64,000 nt of DNA from the NCBI GenBank assembly GCA_026826555.1, contig JAKSZT010054457.1:5021467-5085466 (forward strand). Reading direction: 5' to 3'. This document shows, piece after piece, positions 23,700 to 36,150 of the stretch. The notes beneath the pieces are model-generated. The model had not been told where the DNA came from. It searched no databases and worked only from the letters and a program-made list of their open reading frames with translations. The position numbers were made by a program, and so were the translations under genes. The stretch is from Tolypeutes matacus (lineage: Eukaryota; Chordata; Mammalia; Cingulata; Chlamyphoridae). The first letter of the stretch is position 1; each line of letters begins with the position of its first letter.

Positions 23700-24860
23700 T
23701 GAATATCTCCCACAAAATAAAGCAGTAATGTACACTTGAAAATGAAGAGATAAACAGTAAGATTAGAGGACCTACAAGAGAGTCAACATTAAAAAATATA
23801 AGTTCCAGAAAGAGAGGAGAAATGAAATGGAGTGTGAGAAATTGCTAATGAAAGTATTAAATATACAAATTCCTGGGCTGAAGTATATGACTTTCCAGAT
23901 TGACGTAATCTACAAAGGGATAAAACACAAGGGATAAAAGCATCCATGCAAAAGTCATATTATTGATATTTCTGAACTCCTTGTACAAAGAAAAGATCCT
24001 ATGAAGAAAAGAAGGTGAAAGAATCAAAATTATTGCCAATCTCCTTATAAAAATCTTTGAAACTAGAATGCCTTCAAAGTTATGGAGAAAAGAATGCCTT
24101 CCAATCTAGAATTCTATACACAGCTAAACCATTAATGATATAAGATGATAGAATAAAGAAATTTAGAGAACTGCCAAGATTAAAAACAAACAAATTAACA
24201 AAAAACACCCATGCACCATTCTACAGAAAACTACTAGAGGATATACAACAGCAAACAAAGGGATTAAATGAAGAAAAGGGAGTTCATGACATCTAAAAAA
24301 GAAAAACTCCAAAACAGGAGAGACCCAGAGACATTCACAAAGAGAATGGTGAAGAGGGATCATAATCTTGACTGCAGAAGCCCAGACCAGGGGTCATCAA
24401 ATATATACTGGAGCAGCATTATATATTTTTCATATAGAACATTTCAGGGCTATCTCTGTTTTGCCCTCCTTGTTCTATATAAGGCTACAACTTTCTATCA
24501 TCATTTTTATTGATGAGATCCACAATGATGATGACATACAGCTGAGTTTGAATGACGAAAACATTGAAAAATGGTTATACTCAAGCCTGGGATTTCTTTC
24601 TAAGCAATATTTTTTCAAAAACCTTCTGATCCAAATAGCTTTTAATGGATAGAAACACATGAATCTGTCCAAATGAGAGAATACATCATACATAAATACA
24701 GGATGAGTGGAATGATGCATTAGAAACTTGTAATATTTGGTTCACCATTTGGATGGTGGAATTAGGGATTGGGAAAACAGTTTTGTGAAGGAAACTTTTC
24801 TGTTTACACTTTAGTTCCTTTAGAATTTGTTAATCTATGAATGTATTGCCTATTAAAAAC
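23700..24860 (+). mobile_element. HAL1-like half-LINE
   Basis: Text such as CTAGAATTCTATACACAGCTAAACC, CCCATGCACCATTCTACAGAAAACTACTAGAGGATAT and AATGGTGAAGAGGGATCATAATC follows the order I know from the ancient HAL1 element, an L1 relative that carries ORF1 only. Strongly decayed. Confidence 0.55.
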
Positions 24861-26143
24861 CTGAAGAAAATGAAATATTTTCCTTAAATAGATATTTAAT
24901 AATATTATTATTGAGACTACCATTTGCAGTGCTGTTGTTTTTTAGTGAAAGATATTTATTTTCATCAACTTTTAGTCTTAGTCCTAAGATTTTGCTTTTC
25001 TTCCTATGCCTATAACTAATAATTTAATGTTATTCTTTCCTTGCCAGCAAACTTATCCACAATGAAATATCAGAAGCACTGCAGACTTTTGAATTTTATC
25101 TAAGAATGTAAAACATCAATATCAACACAACTTCCTGTTTGATCTGAAATGAATTCACTGTTTCTGCTTAAACCGAGATAAATTGCTTGGGTCAAAGTAC
25201 TTTGAGAAAAGCTAATTTGTCAATAAGAAGTACAGAAGAGGCTCTCCAATTTTGTCTTTGTTTCGACCTATATTTTTGTCTCCAAAACACTGTTTTCTTC
25301 TCCCTGCTTAATTGACTTTTGCTTTTTGTTCTGAAATGAACTTCAGCTTCTTGTCCATACTCCCTTGTTCCCTTATGCATCTTTTTTATCATCAATTTGT
25401 ATTTATTCCCTGAATCTGAAACATTCTCTCAATTTTCCACTTTCCTTTCCTAGACTTTGACTTGGCAATTTGCAATTTCAACCTTTGTATCTCTGATCCA
25501 CTTCTGTCTTGCCTGAAAACGAATCATATTGAATATTTAATTTTTCTTCATACTACTTTATGGGTCAAAACACCACTACAATACCTTCCATTCTAGAATT
25601 TCCTTCTACTGATTTATTCTTCCTTCTTCAGTGAAAAATGTGTCTGTAATTAAAAACAGACTGAGTTGAGTCTTGTACTTGGATATTAGACATGGACATT
25701 TATGCTGTTGGCTATTATCTGGGTTACTCAATCTCAGTATAGTAATATAATATAATATGATATTCTTTAATAAAGAAAAAACACCCATTGCACACAATAA
25801 AATCCCTGTTTGACCAAACCTGTAGCTTCATGCTGAAACAATTAATGCACTGAAACAAATTAATAGTTTGTGAAGAAGTAAGAACAAACTCTTTACCAAG
25901 AGTCATTCAAAAAAAGAAAATTTTGAGCATTACAGACTATACCAACAATTTCTGTTTGCAAAGTTAAATGCAAGTTATAATATGAGAAGAGTTAGGCTAC
26001 CTGGTAGTTTGTACCAACATTGTTTTTCACCCTCAGATGTTTTAGCCCTACTGTTCTTGTAACATTCTCTAACTTGATAATAATTAAAAAACACTTGCTG
26101 AATAACTGTTCACTTAATTTACATGATAAAAATGTTATCAATG
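24860..26143. other. unassigned AT-rich DNA
   Basis: No gene or confident repeat recognised. Confidence 0.35.
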
Positions 26144-26150
26144 AATTGGG

Positions 26151-26347
26151 GGAAGCGGCTGTGGCTCAATCAGTAGGGCTACCATTTACCATATGGGAGG
26201 CCCCGGGTTCGGTTCCCGGGGCCTCCTGGTGAAGGCAAGCCCGCCCGCACGGTGTGGTTAGCTGACCCAGCGAGCACAAGCAGCAAGGGGGGGGATAAAT
26301 GGATAAATAAATAAAAAATCTTAAAAAAATAAATAAATAAATAAATA
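26151..26347 (+). mobile_element. tRNA-derived DAS-type SINE (young)
   Basis: Starts GGAAGCGGCTGTGGCTCAATCAGTAGGGC, B-box GGTTCGGTTCC, then GCGAGCACAAGCAGCAAGG and an A-rich tail expanded into (AAAT)n. TSD AATTGGG at 26144-26150 and 26348-26354. The head is not a working tRNA: no consistent acceptor pairing is visible and the body continues as SINE. Confidence 0.92.
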
Positions 26348-26354
26348 AATTGGG

Positions 26355-27115
26355 ATTGGCCTGGGAAAAAGAATTACCTTGATAGTGTACATATTAGAAA
26401 AAAATCTGGATCTAAGGGCCTAAGGAAATTTTTTGGTGCTTCTGTGAGTGACCACCAATTAGTAAGTGATAAATATAGGCTAGTAAAATTTGCTCCACAG
26501 AATTATAATTTACATTAAATGTGGATTTAGAATGGTGCTTGGTGGATAAAAAATGAAATCTAAATTTGCAAGGCAGTATCACTAAAGAAGAAAGGTCATG
26601 AACTAGTTTACATTTGTGTTTCAGGATTTTTTAAGGTTGCAAGACAACAGAACCTTAAAACATGAGCCACTACTGAATTCAAACCAATCTAGATGGTAGT
26701 AGAGAGGGAGAAGGGCTCAAAAAGTGACCCAGTAAGGTAAGGATCAACTTCCTATAAAATTTGGCATAAAAATGGCACATAGAGGCAGTGGCTTCATCTT
26801 CTAAACCAAAGATGGGATAAGTTCTTACAAGTAGAGTTTACTAATGTGTGTAATTGATTCATGAAACTTAAAATAAGCTCTTCAATTAAAACCATGTGCA
26901 TGGATAAATATTAGTAATCTACACATCCATTTAGCATCACTATGATTTTCTAAGTGACGTCTCTGCTTGGACAATGCATGTCCTTTATTATGTTTGTAGC
27001 AGTCATTTTCCTTCTTTCATGATTCATTTCATTAAAATGTTAAACTAGATAGTGAAAGTACATATGTGTGGTTGTTGTAATAATGAATTCTTTTCTAGTT
27101 CCACAGCCAGCATTT
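26355..27115. other. unassigned unique DNA
   Basis: No gene recognised. Confidence 0.35.
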
Positions 27116-27125
27116 AAAGAACTAC

Positions 27126-29160
27126 CATTGCAAGAGCAAAGGCTCACAAGCATAGTCAGCAATTTCAAGGGCCCATCAATGGACCATCCTCCTTTGTCAG
27201 TCATTGCCTCTTCATTTGGGGGACAGTTACTACCACATTAGAGAACCTGACAGAGCTCTCCAGGATGGGAATTCAATATTCTCTCAGTTATTGTGTAAAT
27301 CTCCACCCACTGTGACAATGCCCAGTGAACATTTGAACACATTTATATATGTTATATGAATGTCCAGGTGAACTTCCTCCATGTATTCCCCATTACTGAT
27401 ACCCCACACCAATGATCCTCCCCTGCCCCAGTTGTAAACCTTCTGTGATCTAAAGCTTCTTCAAAAATGAAGTCAATAAAATAGCCAAATACAATTAATA
27501 GGAAAATGAAATTATAATGGAAGGTTTAAATATAAGAAATAAAATACATAAAAATTTAAAGAAAACTAAAACTAAAATAAAATTTAAAAATTGGGATATT
27601 AAAAAATAATGAAAAATATTTTTAGAAATTGTTTTTTACATTTTGTTGTTCATCACTGTAATATCTGTTGTCCTGTAGGTACAGTGATATTTTCTTCCAT
27701 TTATTCCCCATTGTCTTTCTTTCATTCTGTTTTCAAAGAAATTTTAGGTCACAGTAAAGTCACATACAGAATGCAGGGGACTCCCATATACTCAACATCC
27801 TCCCTCTTTTCCCCCTTCCCATATTAATACCTTTTTATATGTGGATGCTACATTTGTTACAACTGATATACAAATAGTGAAACTTAGCCTACTGTAGTGG
27901 TGTGCCTAAGAGCTGCTTCCTGAGAGCCTTCTAGTTGCTTAAATGTGGCCTTTCTCTAAGCCAAACTCAGCATATAAATGCATTACCTTCCAATATGGGA
28001 CAAGACTCCCAGGAATGAGCCTCCCTGGCACTGTGGGATTAATACCAAGCACCAACTAGCAATGTAACTGGAAAAAGACCTCATATGAAAGGGGAAAATG
28101 GTAAAGACAAATGAGTTCATATGGCTAAAAGACTGCAACGTGAGTCAGGAGGTCATCCCAGAGATAACAGTTATATACATCTCAGCAGGATCTCATAGAC
28201 TACCAAAGTGGATACTACCTCAAATAGTGGGGCTCCTGAGGGCTCTGGAGACACACAGGTCCTATGGTCAGGGAAGATAGCTCCAGAGTTCGGTGCCTGG
28301 CCAGTGGGCCCTACTTTGGAATTTGTGCCTCTGACAGTGACAGAGTTAGACTCATTTTTGGCTTCCCTACACATGGCTCATCTGTCCCTTCTATTTGAAC
28401 CTATACTTGGTGCTGTAATTCATAGGTGTACATCCAAGACACTTGAATCTGTCCATGTGCCAGCTGGGCCTTGAGCCTCAGTGGAGTTATAACACCTACA
28501 CTCCAGTTCATTGGACTCATTCAGGACAGCTAACAAGGAGGTGAGGATTGACAACTACCATACCAAGGAAACGAGAGCACTTACAATTGCAAGCAAGAAA
28601 GTCTTATCCATCAGCTGTATGGGATTGAAGCTCCCTCTCAATTAGAAGTGGAGTGGACATCACCATCCAAGAATCTTTGGATTAGGGAATGAACTATGGA
28701 CTAGAGTGGACTTACTGGTATTCTACAATAGACTTGTTGTGATTCTAACAATGGAAGAAATTTCAGCATTGATGTGGACACAGTGGCCACTGGAGGCTCT
28801 AGGGGCAGGGGGGTGAAAGACAGGTGTACTGCAGGGGCTTTTTCGGGACTTGGGGATCATCCTGAATGGCACTGCAAGACAGATATAGGCCATTATATAT
28901 CTTCCCAAAGCGTGCAGAATTGTGTGGGAGAAAATGTAAACTACAATGTAAACTATGATACATGCTCAATAGCAATACCCCAAGATGTGGTTATCAATTG
29001 CAATGAATGTGCCACACTAAAGACCAATGTTGTTTATGTGGGAGGGAGTGGGAGGTGTGGGGAGCAGGGCATAGGGGAATCCCTATATTTTTTGTGTAAC
29101 ATTTATGTAATCTAAGTATCTTTAAAAAAATAAATTTAAAAAATAAAAGAATAAAAAAAT
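27126..29160 (+). mobile_element. 5'-inverted L1 3'-end insertion (extended-3'UTR lineage)
   Basis: 27126-27890 matches the reverse complement of 55220-56006. 27885-29160 matches 56010-57240 in sense and ends in an A-rich tail. TSD AAAGAACTAC lies at 27116-27125 and 29161-29170. This is the structure left by twin priming, in which the 5' half of the L1 cDNA is inverted. The join lies in a short shared word (TGAAAC-TAGC). The piece contains only 3'UTR, no ORF2. Open frames here are chance. Confidence 0.85.
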
Positions 29161-29170
29161 AAAGAACTAC

Positions 29171-29771
29171 AATTGGCCATTGTCTCCACATCAATGGTAT
29201 AATTTCTTCCATTGCCAGAATCACAATAAGTCTATAGTAGAATACAAGTAAGTCTATTCTAGTCCATATTTTATTCCCCAATCCTGAGGATTCTGGGATG
29301 GTGATGTCCACTTCACCTCTAATTGAGAGGCAGCCTCAATCTCATAAGGCTGATGGATGGGACTCTCTTGATTACTGCTGTAGACTCTCTCAGTTCCTTG
29401 GTATGGTAGTTGTCCATTCTCACCTCCTTGTAAGGTAGGTATAATATGGGGGCATTTTTTGGGGCTTGGAATCATCCTGAATGACATTGCAATGAGAGAT
29501 TCAGGCCATTATATATCTTGCCATAACCTACAGAATTGAGTGGGAGAGAGTATAAACTATAATGTAAACTATAATCTTTGCTTAGTGGCAATGCTCCAAA
29601 TGTGTTCATCATTTGCAATGAACATACCACACTAATGAAAGAATTTGTTGATGTGGGGAAGGATGGGAGGTGTGGGGAGTGGGGCATAAGGGAATCCCTT
29701 ATATTTTGGGGGGTAACATTTTGTGTAATCTAAGTATCTTTTTTAAAAAATAAAAAATATATTTAAAAAAT
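29171..29771 (+). mobile_element. second 5'-inverted L1 3'-end insertion
   Basis: 29171-29437 is antisense and matches the segment of the neighbouring copy around 28530-28800. From 29438 the text is sense (TAATATGGGGGCATT ... TAATCTAAGTATCTTTT + A tail). About 34 nt between the two parts are lost, typical of twin-priming joins. It starts directly after the right TSD of the previous element. Its own TSD is not clear. Confidence 0.8.
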
Positions 29772-29905
29772 AAGTATTATTAATCCAGTTTTGAAGATAA
29801 GAAATGAAAGTCTGTTTGGTTTAAAAGACTTGCCCAAAGGTCACTTACCAACAGCAAAGAAGAACCTAAATCGCTGGTTTCAGAGATTGTGTGCATCAAC
29901 CACCA
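29772..29905 (+). mobile_element. MIR-like remnant
   Basis: Reads ATTATTAATCCAGTTTTGAAGATAAGAAATGAAAG ... GACTTGCCCAAAGGTCACTTACCAACAG ... TCGCTGGTTTCAGAG, the order of a decayed MIR. Confidence 0.55.
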
Positions 29906-31299
29906 TCCTGTATTGGCCCCTTGTTTCTGTGTGTGTGTATGAGTTTGTGCACTTAAACACACAGTAATGCTAATGTTCCTTGGAACACAATGAAAAACAG
30001 AGGATTAGATAGTCTCTTGGTGATTACCTATATAAATTGTTCAACTAGAAAACATTTTCTCTAGCATGCACTAGATGCTGTGAATACAAAGATGAACACA
30101 AAGAAATACAAATAATTTATCCTGGTCTCAAGAACTGCAGAGTCTAAACATAGAGTTGAAACTTCAACAGGTAATTTCACAGAGGAAGAGCATTTGTGTC
30201 CAAGCAAATGCCCCTTGTGGACCTCTAATGCCAGGGAGCCTGATTGTTCAAAGTCCCCAGCTGCTGTGCCCTGAAAGTCATCACAGGGCAACTGAGGCCA
30301 TATTCCTCACAATCTGCATCCAGTGAAGGAGTGAGTGTGTCAGAGATACTAAGTAAGGCCTTTTCTAACTTTGGCTCAAGGATCCCTTAAGGACCCTCTG
30401 AACTTTTCGAAGGCAATCTGAAATAAATGCTTTTAGCCCAACATCTTTCCCTTTTTATTTGGGTTCAGATTTTTATGGCAGCTGGACCACTCTCCCATCC
30501 CTGATCAGCTCCCTCCCTAATTTTCCACTTATGCTGTTCCCTCTAATATAATCTTTGCATGTTTAATCACATCTAAATGTCTACTTCTTGGAGGATACTG
30601 GGGAAAGGTGGGTAGAGTTGGGTTTTCTGAAGGAGGACGTGCCTATATTGATGAAATCTTGGAAGTAAACATACACTGACTAGACTCTTAAAAATAACTT
30701 TAGGTTAGGGAGATGTAATATAAATAAGCATATTATTCTTGCTTATTAATATGGCCCTTGATTCGTTTTGGTTGTCATAGTTTTTCCCCCCGGAATCACC
30801 TGTACTTACAATTCCACAAACAAAAGTTAATTCACTTGAGTTGAGATATTTTTGGTTTTCAGGAGTTGGTCATTAAAATGTAAATGTATTAATATTGTTG
30901 TGATTTTATTTTATTTTATATTGTTGTTTTGCTTTATTTTGGGGGGAGATAATGATTGTAACGTAGATTCAGGATGTGGTGGAGTGAAACACTGATGGGG
31001 AGGTCAGAGTCAGGTAGCAGGTAAAGGGTGGAGGAAATACCACCAAATCTAAAGGTTTACTCTCCAAAACATGAGTTGTCATAAAAATCCTTAGGTGTGT
31101 TATTACCTATTCATACTTAAAATATTCCAGTTAAGCACATTGTATGGTGATTGCTTCCCAGACTTAGAGTGATTAACCAAATTTTATACATACTACCTCT
31201 GTTTAGGAACTGGCGTAGAGTGAGTAACAGCTATTTGCTTTAAAATTCACTCATTCCTTCTTTCTTTCATTTATTCATCTATTCATGCTTTTAACAAAT
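29906..31299. other. unassigned DNA with old repeat scraps
   Basis: 30060-30180 resembles the ancient repeat at 11050. Otherwise nothing is recognised. Confidence 0.3.
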
Positions 31300-31790
31300 A
31301 TGGGAAAAGTTGCCTGATAAAAGCCAAAGACAGTAGTAGAAGTTGAAGTTTCAGGAGTGAACAAAACAAATTCCTGATCTAATGAAGCTTACATTCCAGT
31401 GCGGGAAGACGGTTAATTAATGAATACACACACAAAAAGAAATTTTGTTAGCATTTACCAGTGGACATGGTAAAAGGTATAGCATGGTAAGGGCTAAAAA
31501 TTAACTGGGAGTCTGGGGTGCTAATTAAAGGCATAGCTGAAAATATGACATTTAAGCAGAGACCTGAAGGAAGTGAAAGTAGGGAGCCACGTAGCTATTT
31601 GGGGGAAATGGGAGGAAATGGTGATCGTAAAAACACTGAGGCAGGAGCATGCTTGGAATGTTTGACTACGAGCAAAAAGATGGCTGTGGCTGGAGCAGAG
31701 TGGGAAGAGTGTGGAAGAGGCAGGAAATGAGATTGCACATATTCCACAATGTACTATCAGATGGACTTGTATGCTATGATATAGAAAATA
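31300..31790 (+). mobile_element. ancient interspersed repeat
   Basis: Reads GAGTGAACAAAACAAATTCCTGATCTAATGAAGCTTACATTCCAGTG, later GCAGAGACCTGAAGGAAGTGAAAGTAGGGAGCCACG and GGCAGGAGCATGCTTGGAATG, a well-known mammal-wide repeat text. The overlapping open frames are by-products. Family not assigned. Confidence 0.55.
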
Positions 31791-31869
31791 GAGGATCTTT
31801 TTACATGCTATTTTGCAGAAATTTAAATTAATAATTAAACATTTCTATAAAATGTACCTCTTTCCCATG

Positions 31870-32120
31870 TAGCCATTTTAAAGGAGACTACTTTTCACTG
31901 ACTGCATCCGAGATCTGTCACATTATTAAAAAGCATGATTAATCTTCACAAACTGGCGCATTCAGCTGGACTGATGTACTAACAATCTGGTAGAATTTAA
32001 TCAACAGCTGTGATCTCCAATAGTTTGTCACCCCTTGAGCCAGTCCTAAATTGATTTTTATTTAGCTATGTCCAACAAATAACTTAATGTGTCTAATGAG
32101 AGCAAGTTGGCTAACAAAAA
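31870..32120. promoter_or_regulatory. candidate conserved non-coding element
   Basis: Unique sequence with intact, closely packed words: AAAAAGCATGATTAATCTTCACAAAC (paired-type homeodomain core GATTAATC), CAACAGCTGTGATC (E-box CAGCTG), CCTAAATTGATTTTTATTTAGC. Among the gene-free stretches this looks most like a developmental enhancer. There is no promoter or ORF. Texture only. Confidence 0.4.
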
Positions 32121-33000
32121 AAATTACTTCAACTTTTAGGAAAAATGTTGTTTGGTAGAAGAAAGTATTTGGTGGATAGAATTTTAACTTAGAAGGTTAT
32201 TGATGACTCATCCAGTAGTTCATATAATTGCTGATATATTGATGCACATGCAAGAAAGTCTATGTAATTAATTTAAAATTTGTCTCCGAAGAGCAATTAT
32301 TTAATGAATGCATATTTTTAGATAATGTTCAATAGCAGTATCAAAAATTCTTTGTAATGTTACATATTCTACATAGTGCTATGACGTAGTTCCTTTATTC
32401 TACAGTAAATCTGTAGCAGTACTTTAACAACACAAACACACACACACATATACACACATACAAACACCCCAGAGAAATGCACAGCTTAAAGTAGAATTAA
32501 TCATTTGTCACAGTAGATTATATTTATCTCATTAAAGATACGTAGGCTTTTCATTTTTTCCTTCTAGAATGAGTAAATTATTTTTTAAAGTTATTTCTCT
32601 AAACAATTTTCAACATGGTTAACAAAATATATACAAAATTGTATTTTTTACTATTATAAAAGGGTCTTGATGAAAACTTAATGTTGTTTACAGTAATATT
32701 CAATTTCAGACTATTTATTAACTTACGGCACCTTGATTGGAGGTAGGGAAGTTGATAGCCAGGAAATAATTATATAAGAATACAGTTGTTTAATGTTGAC
32801 TGTTTTGTAAAGCTATAGAACCTAAAGAGACCCAAAGCCCTAACCTTTAGCTTTTGGAAGTCTGGTGGCCAAACTATCCAGGACAAGATTGGAGGAAAAT
32901 AACTTTCACTGACACTAATTTACATTTATCTTTTCCTTTCTTTTGAGAGCTTACAATTAAATTTACTAACATATCTTTTCTTCTTTTATGTAAATATGTG
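32121..33000. other. unassigned AT-rich DNA
   Basis: Contains a short CA-rich tract at 32430-32465. No gene recognised. Confidence 0.35.
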
Positions 33001-33002
33001 TA

Positions 33003-33590
33003 ATGATGGTTAGTTTTGTGTGTCAACTAAGCTGGGCTATAGTACCCAGTTATTGAATCAAATACTAATCTCTGTGTTGCTGTGAAGGTATTTTGTAGAT
33101 GTGGCTCACATTTACAATCAGTTGACTTGAAGTTAACTCTTTTTTTTTTTTTTTAATTATTCTAGTATTTTTAATATGATAGTACCTCACTCAGAAAGAG
33201 AAAATCAAACTTTCACGGACATATAGGCATTGCATGCAAATGGTGTTCATAATAGGGTGGGGGAAACCCATTTATGTTGGTTTTTTTAATGAAGAAATAT
33301 GCAACATTCTCCATAAACAATGAAATAAACACAGAAATAATGACAACTCTGGAAAAGACAATTAGAAAAACGAAATCAAAGGAAAAATATTCTTTTTAAT
33401 AACTGCAAAAATTGAGAAAAAATATATATTATAAAATAATACTTAAATACTGAAGTTAACTCTTTTTAAGTAAAGGATATGACCCTGTATAATATGGGTG
33501 GGACTCATCTAATCAGTTGAAATCCTTAAGAGCAAAAACTGAGGCTTTCTGGAGAAGAAGAAATTCTGCCTCACTGAGGCAGTCCTCAGA
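33003..33590 (+). mobile_element. old LTR-like repeat, interrupted
   Basis: Starts TAATGATGGTTAGTTTTGTGTGTCAACTAAGCTGGGC and resumes after the insert with ATGGGTGGGACTCATCTAATCAGTTGAAATCC, matching a mammal-wide repeat text that I take to be LTR-like. Split by the retrocopy at 33145-33450. Confidence 0.5.
33145..33450 (-). mobile_element. 306-bp retrocopy of unknown source
   Basis: A perfect 17-bp TSD, TGAAGTTAACTCTTTTT (33128-33144 and 33451-33467), brackets a segment with a poly(A) tail on the minus strand (T run at 33141-33154). An ATTAAA lies about 20 nt before the tail in element sense. It matches neither L1 tail type in the window nor the SINEs. It is probably an L1-mobilised copy of a host transcript 3' end, or an L1 3'UTR type I do not know. 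Confidence 0.75.
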
Positions 33591-34010
33591 GGGACAATTT
33601 TAATAACTAAATGGATAAGATGATACATTTTGTGGATGCCAGTTAGCCTTTCTCCAGACATGCCTGTTATTACCTTATGGGCTCAAAAATGAGTAGCTAT
33701 GGTGGTAGGGATGGAGGTTATACATGGGCTCACCAACATGTACTTCCACTCAAAAGCCTGACCTAGATACTGTGACAGTTGAAGGCCCAGTCTGCCTGCA
33801 ACAGAGACCAACACTGAGGTTCTGATATGGCCCCATTCAATGCGCAATCAGCCAGCTTCCCAGCAGCAGGTTGATTACATTGGGCAGCTTCAGTCATGGA
33901 AGAGGCAGTGATTTATTCTTATTGGAATAGATACTTACTCTGAATATGACTTTGCATTCTATGCATCCAATGTTTCTGTGAAAACTAACATCTGTGGACT
34001 AACAAATAAA
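33590..34010 (+). pseudogene. ERV-L integrase fragment
   Basis: Endogenous retrovirus pol remnant. The order of words (GGGATGGAGGTTATACATGGGCTCACCAACATG, then CAACAGAGACCAACACTGAGG, then TGATTACATTGGGCAGCTTCAGTCATGGAAGAGG, then AATAGATACTTACTCTG) follows the integrase region of ERV-L, with a D-Y-I-G catalytic-core word still visible. Frame breaks and a truncated end near 34010 make it dead. Confidence 0.75.
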
Positions 34011-34840
34011 ATAAATATGTATATACAGTCATCAGTGAAGTAAAGGTAAACTCAGAATTGTTTTTCTGAATATTTTTCGGCTCTCTGAATATAGTTCAAC
34101 TTTTCCTTTCATGAACATTTAAAGCCTGCAATTTTATCATATTGTCTCATATCAAAAATGGGTTTCCATAAATATGTTAGATGTTTCTGATCTTATAAAA
34201 TCTCAATTTCATTTATTTCACCTTTTTTTGACTTCTGCATTCCCTCTTACCTGCTTACAAACATCTTAGTTTTATTCTATCTTTTTCATCATTTCTTACA
34301 GGGACAGTGCCTCTTCTTATTCTTTTACCAACCTCTGCAGCCCTTTCCCTTACCCATTTGCTTCTGTGTTGTTACCATTACATCATACTTTACTTAATTT
34401 AGAAATGTCTTACTATGCCTTGAGTTTTCAATGTATCCATTTATGGGCACATTAGGTAAAATGGTCAGAGGAGCAGTATATACTCGCTACAAAGAATGAA
34501 GAAAAGCTAAGTGTACTGATACAGAAATTGCCCACAATAGACTAGGTTTATAAAACAAGAAAGCAATAAATTATGAAAAATCTGATACATGTTAAAAACT
34601 ATATAGCAATATGAAGAAACATAAAGTTATATGATTTGTACTTATACAAAAATACGTGAAAGAATACTCACCAAATTATTAAAATGTCCAATGGGTCCAG
34701 GCACTAGATAGGAATGAAGGAACACTTTTTTAAATTAATAAATAACATTGAATTACATAAGTTAATCAATCAATTAAAATTTCTGATTACATATGTGTGT
34801 ACATTTATAGCTTTTAAAGTAATTAACATGGATTATATTT
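34011..34840. other. unassigned AT-rich DNA
   Basis: Possibly an old L1 tail at 34450-34800, not assigned. Confidence 0.3.
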
Positions 34841-34850
34841 AAAATCTTTT

Positions 34851-35080
34851 TTTTTTCTCTTTTAAGTCGCTGGGGCTCAGGATTGAACTGGGACGTCATA
34901 TATGGGAAGCTGGCACTCAAGCACTAAGCCAAATCAGTTCCCCTGAGTTGTTGGGTTTTTTTTTCATTTGTTTGCTTGTTGTTTGTTTGTTTTGTTTTGT
35001 TTTGTCTTTAGGAGGCACCAAACGCGGAACCTTCCACATGGGAAGTATGTGCTCAACCACTTGAGACATATTTGCTACCT
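34851..35080 (-). mobile_element. antisense dimeric SINE
   Basis: Two antisense tRNA-like heads (GGATTGAACTGGGACGTC...CACTAAGCC and AACGCGGAACCTTCCACATGG...CAACCACTTGAG) are joined by a T/G-rich linker (TTTGTTTGTTTTG). Both lie between one TSD, AAAATCTTTT, at 34841-34850 and 35081-35090. Confidence 0.75.
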
Positions 35081-35090
35081 AAAATCTTTT

Positions 35091-36150
35091 TATAGAAGAT
35101 TTCAAGGTTATATTCTAAAAAGCTAAGTAAAGAAGACCTTAGTGGAACCTGATCCTCCTGGTTATTATTTTAATTATAAATCACAAAAGGTAAATTCACA
35201 AAGTCTTAATGCCTTAATAATGCCTTCCAATAATCTCATTATTTTCTTACTCTGTTTATCATTGACACTAGTAATTTCACATTTACATTGCTAATAAGAA
35301 TGTTTAATAAAATGTCATTTTAACTTATTTATTAATACCACATCTCCCTGCTTCTATATGTTAAAGTTTTTTTGCAAGGTATTTAACTCATTTTGTAGTT
35401 ATTTAATGGCTTTATAATAAAATCTCTAAACCTCTACAGGTTAATATTTTGCTTGACATTTTTGCTGTATATAATCAGATTATGCATTCATGTATCCATT
35501 CAGGAAGTATTATTGAGTTCCTACCTGTTACTTAGAATAGTTCCAGATTTAAAAAAAACAAAAAAAAACAAAAAAAAACAGTGGCATGTCCTTGATCTTT
35601 AGTATCTTGCATTATAGTGTTAAACAAAAACAAATTGAGTGACCAGATATATGAGAAAAGTTAAAGCCAGATAATGATAATATTATGAAGCAAATAAAAT
35701 AAGGAGGTTTAATAGGTAGTGAGATGGTAGAGGTTATAAAACGAGATTCTGTAGACTAGTGAGTCTGAGTACAGTAACCTACATACAGGGAGCAAGCAGG
35801 AGCTAAATCATCTACTGATCATACATGTTGATCAGGATTTTGGAATAAATGGAGCTAGAAAGTCCTTGAACTATTTTTAAAAGCGTAGTGAAGTTTTATG
35901 TCTTTTAAAACGTTCATTTGATTATTGTTTGGAGGATGGACTTTAGAGAAAAAGAATTGAAAATAAAACACAAGTAAAGAGGCAAAATTGCTACATGTCT
36001 GGTACGAAGAATGAATTAACCCTCTCTCAAATAAAAAAAGAGTGCCTGAGGATGCTTGAGACAACAAAGGTAAATTGATTTTGGAAGGGAGTCAAAACAT
36101 TATGGAAGTCACTGCACAGTGTGATTTAGGCAAGTTTTTTGCAGCTTTTA
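35091..36150. other. unassigned DNA with simple A-rich tract
   Basis: 35553-35580 is an (A8C)-type tract. No gene recognised. Confidence 0.35.

Noticed and set aside
26151..26347. tRNA gene
   Set aside because: A and B boxes are present, but the body continues as SINE with an A-rich tail and a TSD, and no full cloverleaf is visible.
28774..29115. 113-codon plus-strand frame
   Set aside because: Lies in the 3'UTR of an L1 fragment; the same region in sister copies is not open in a shared frame.
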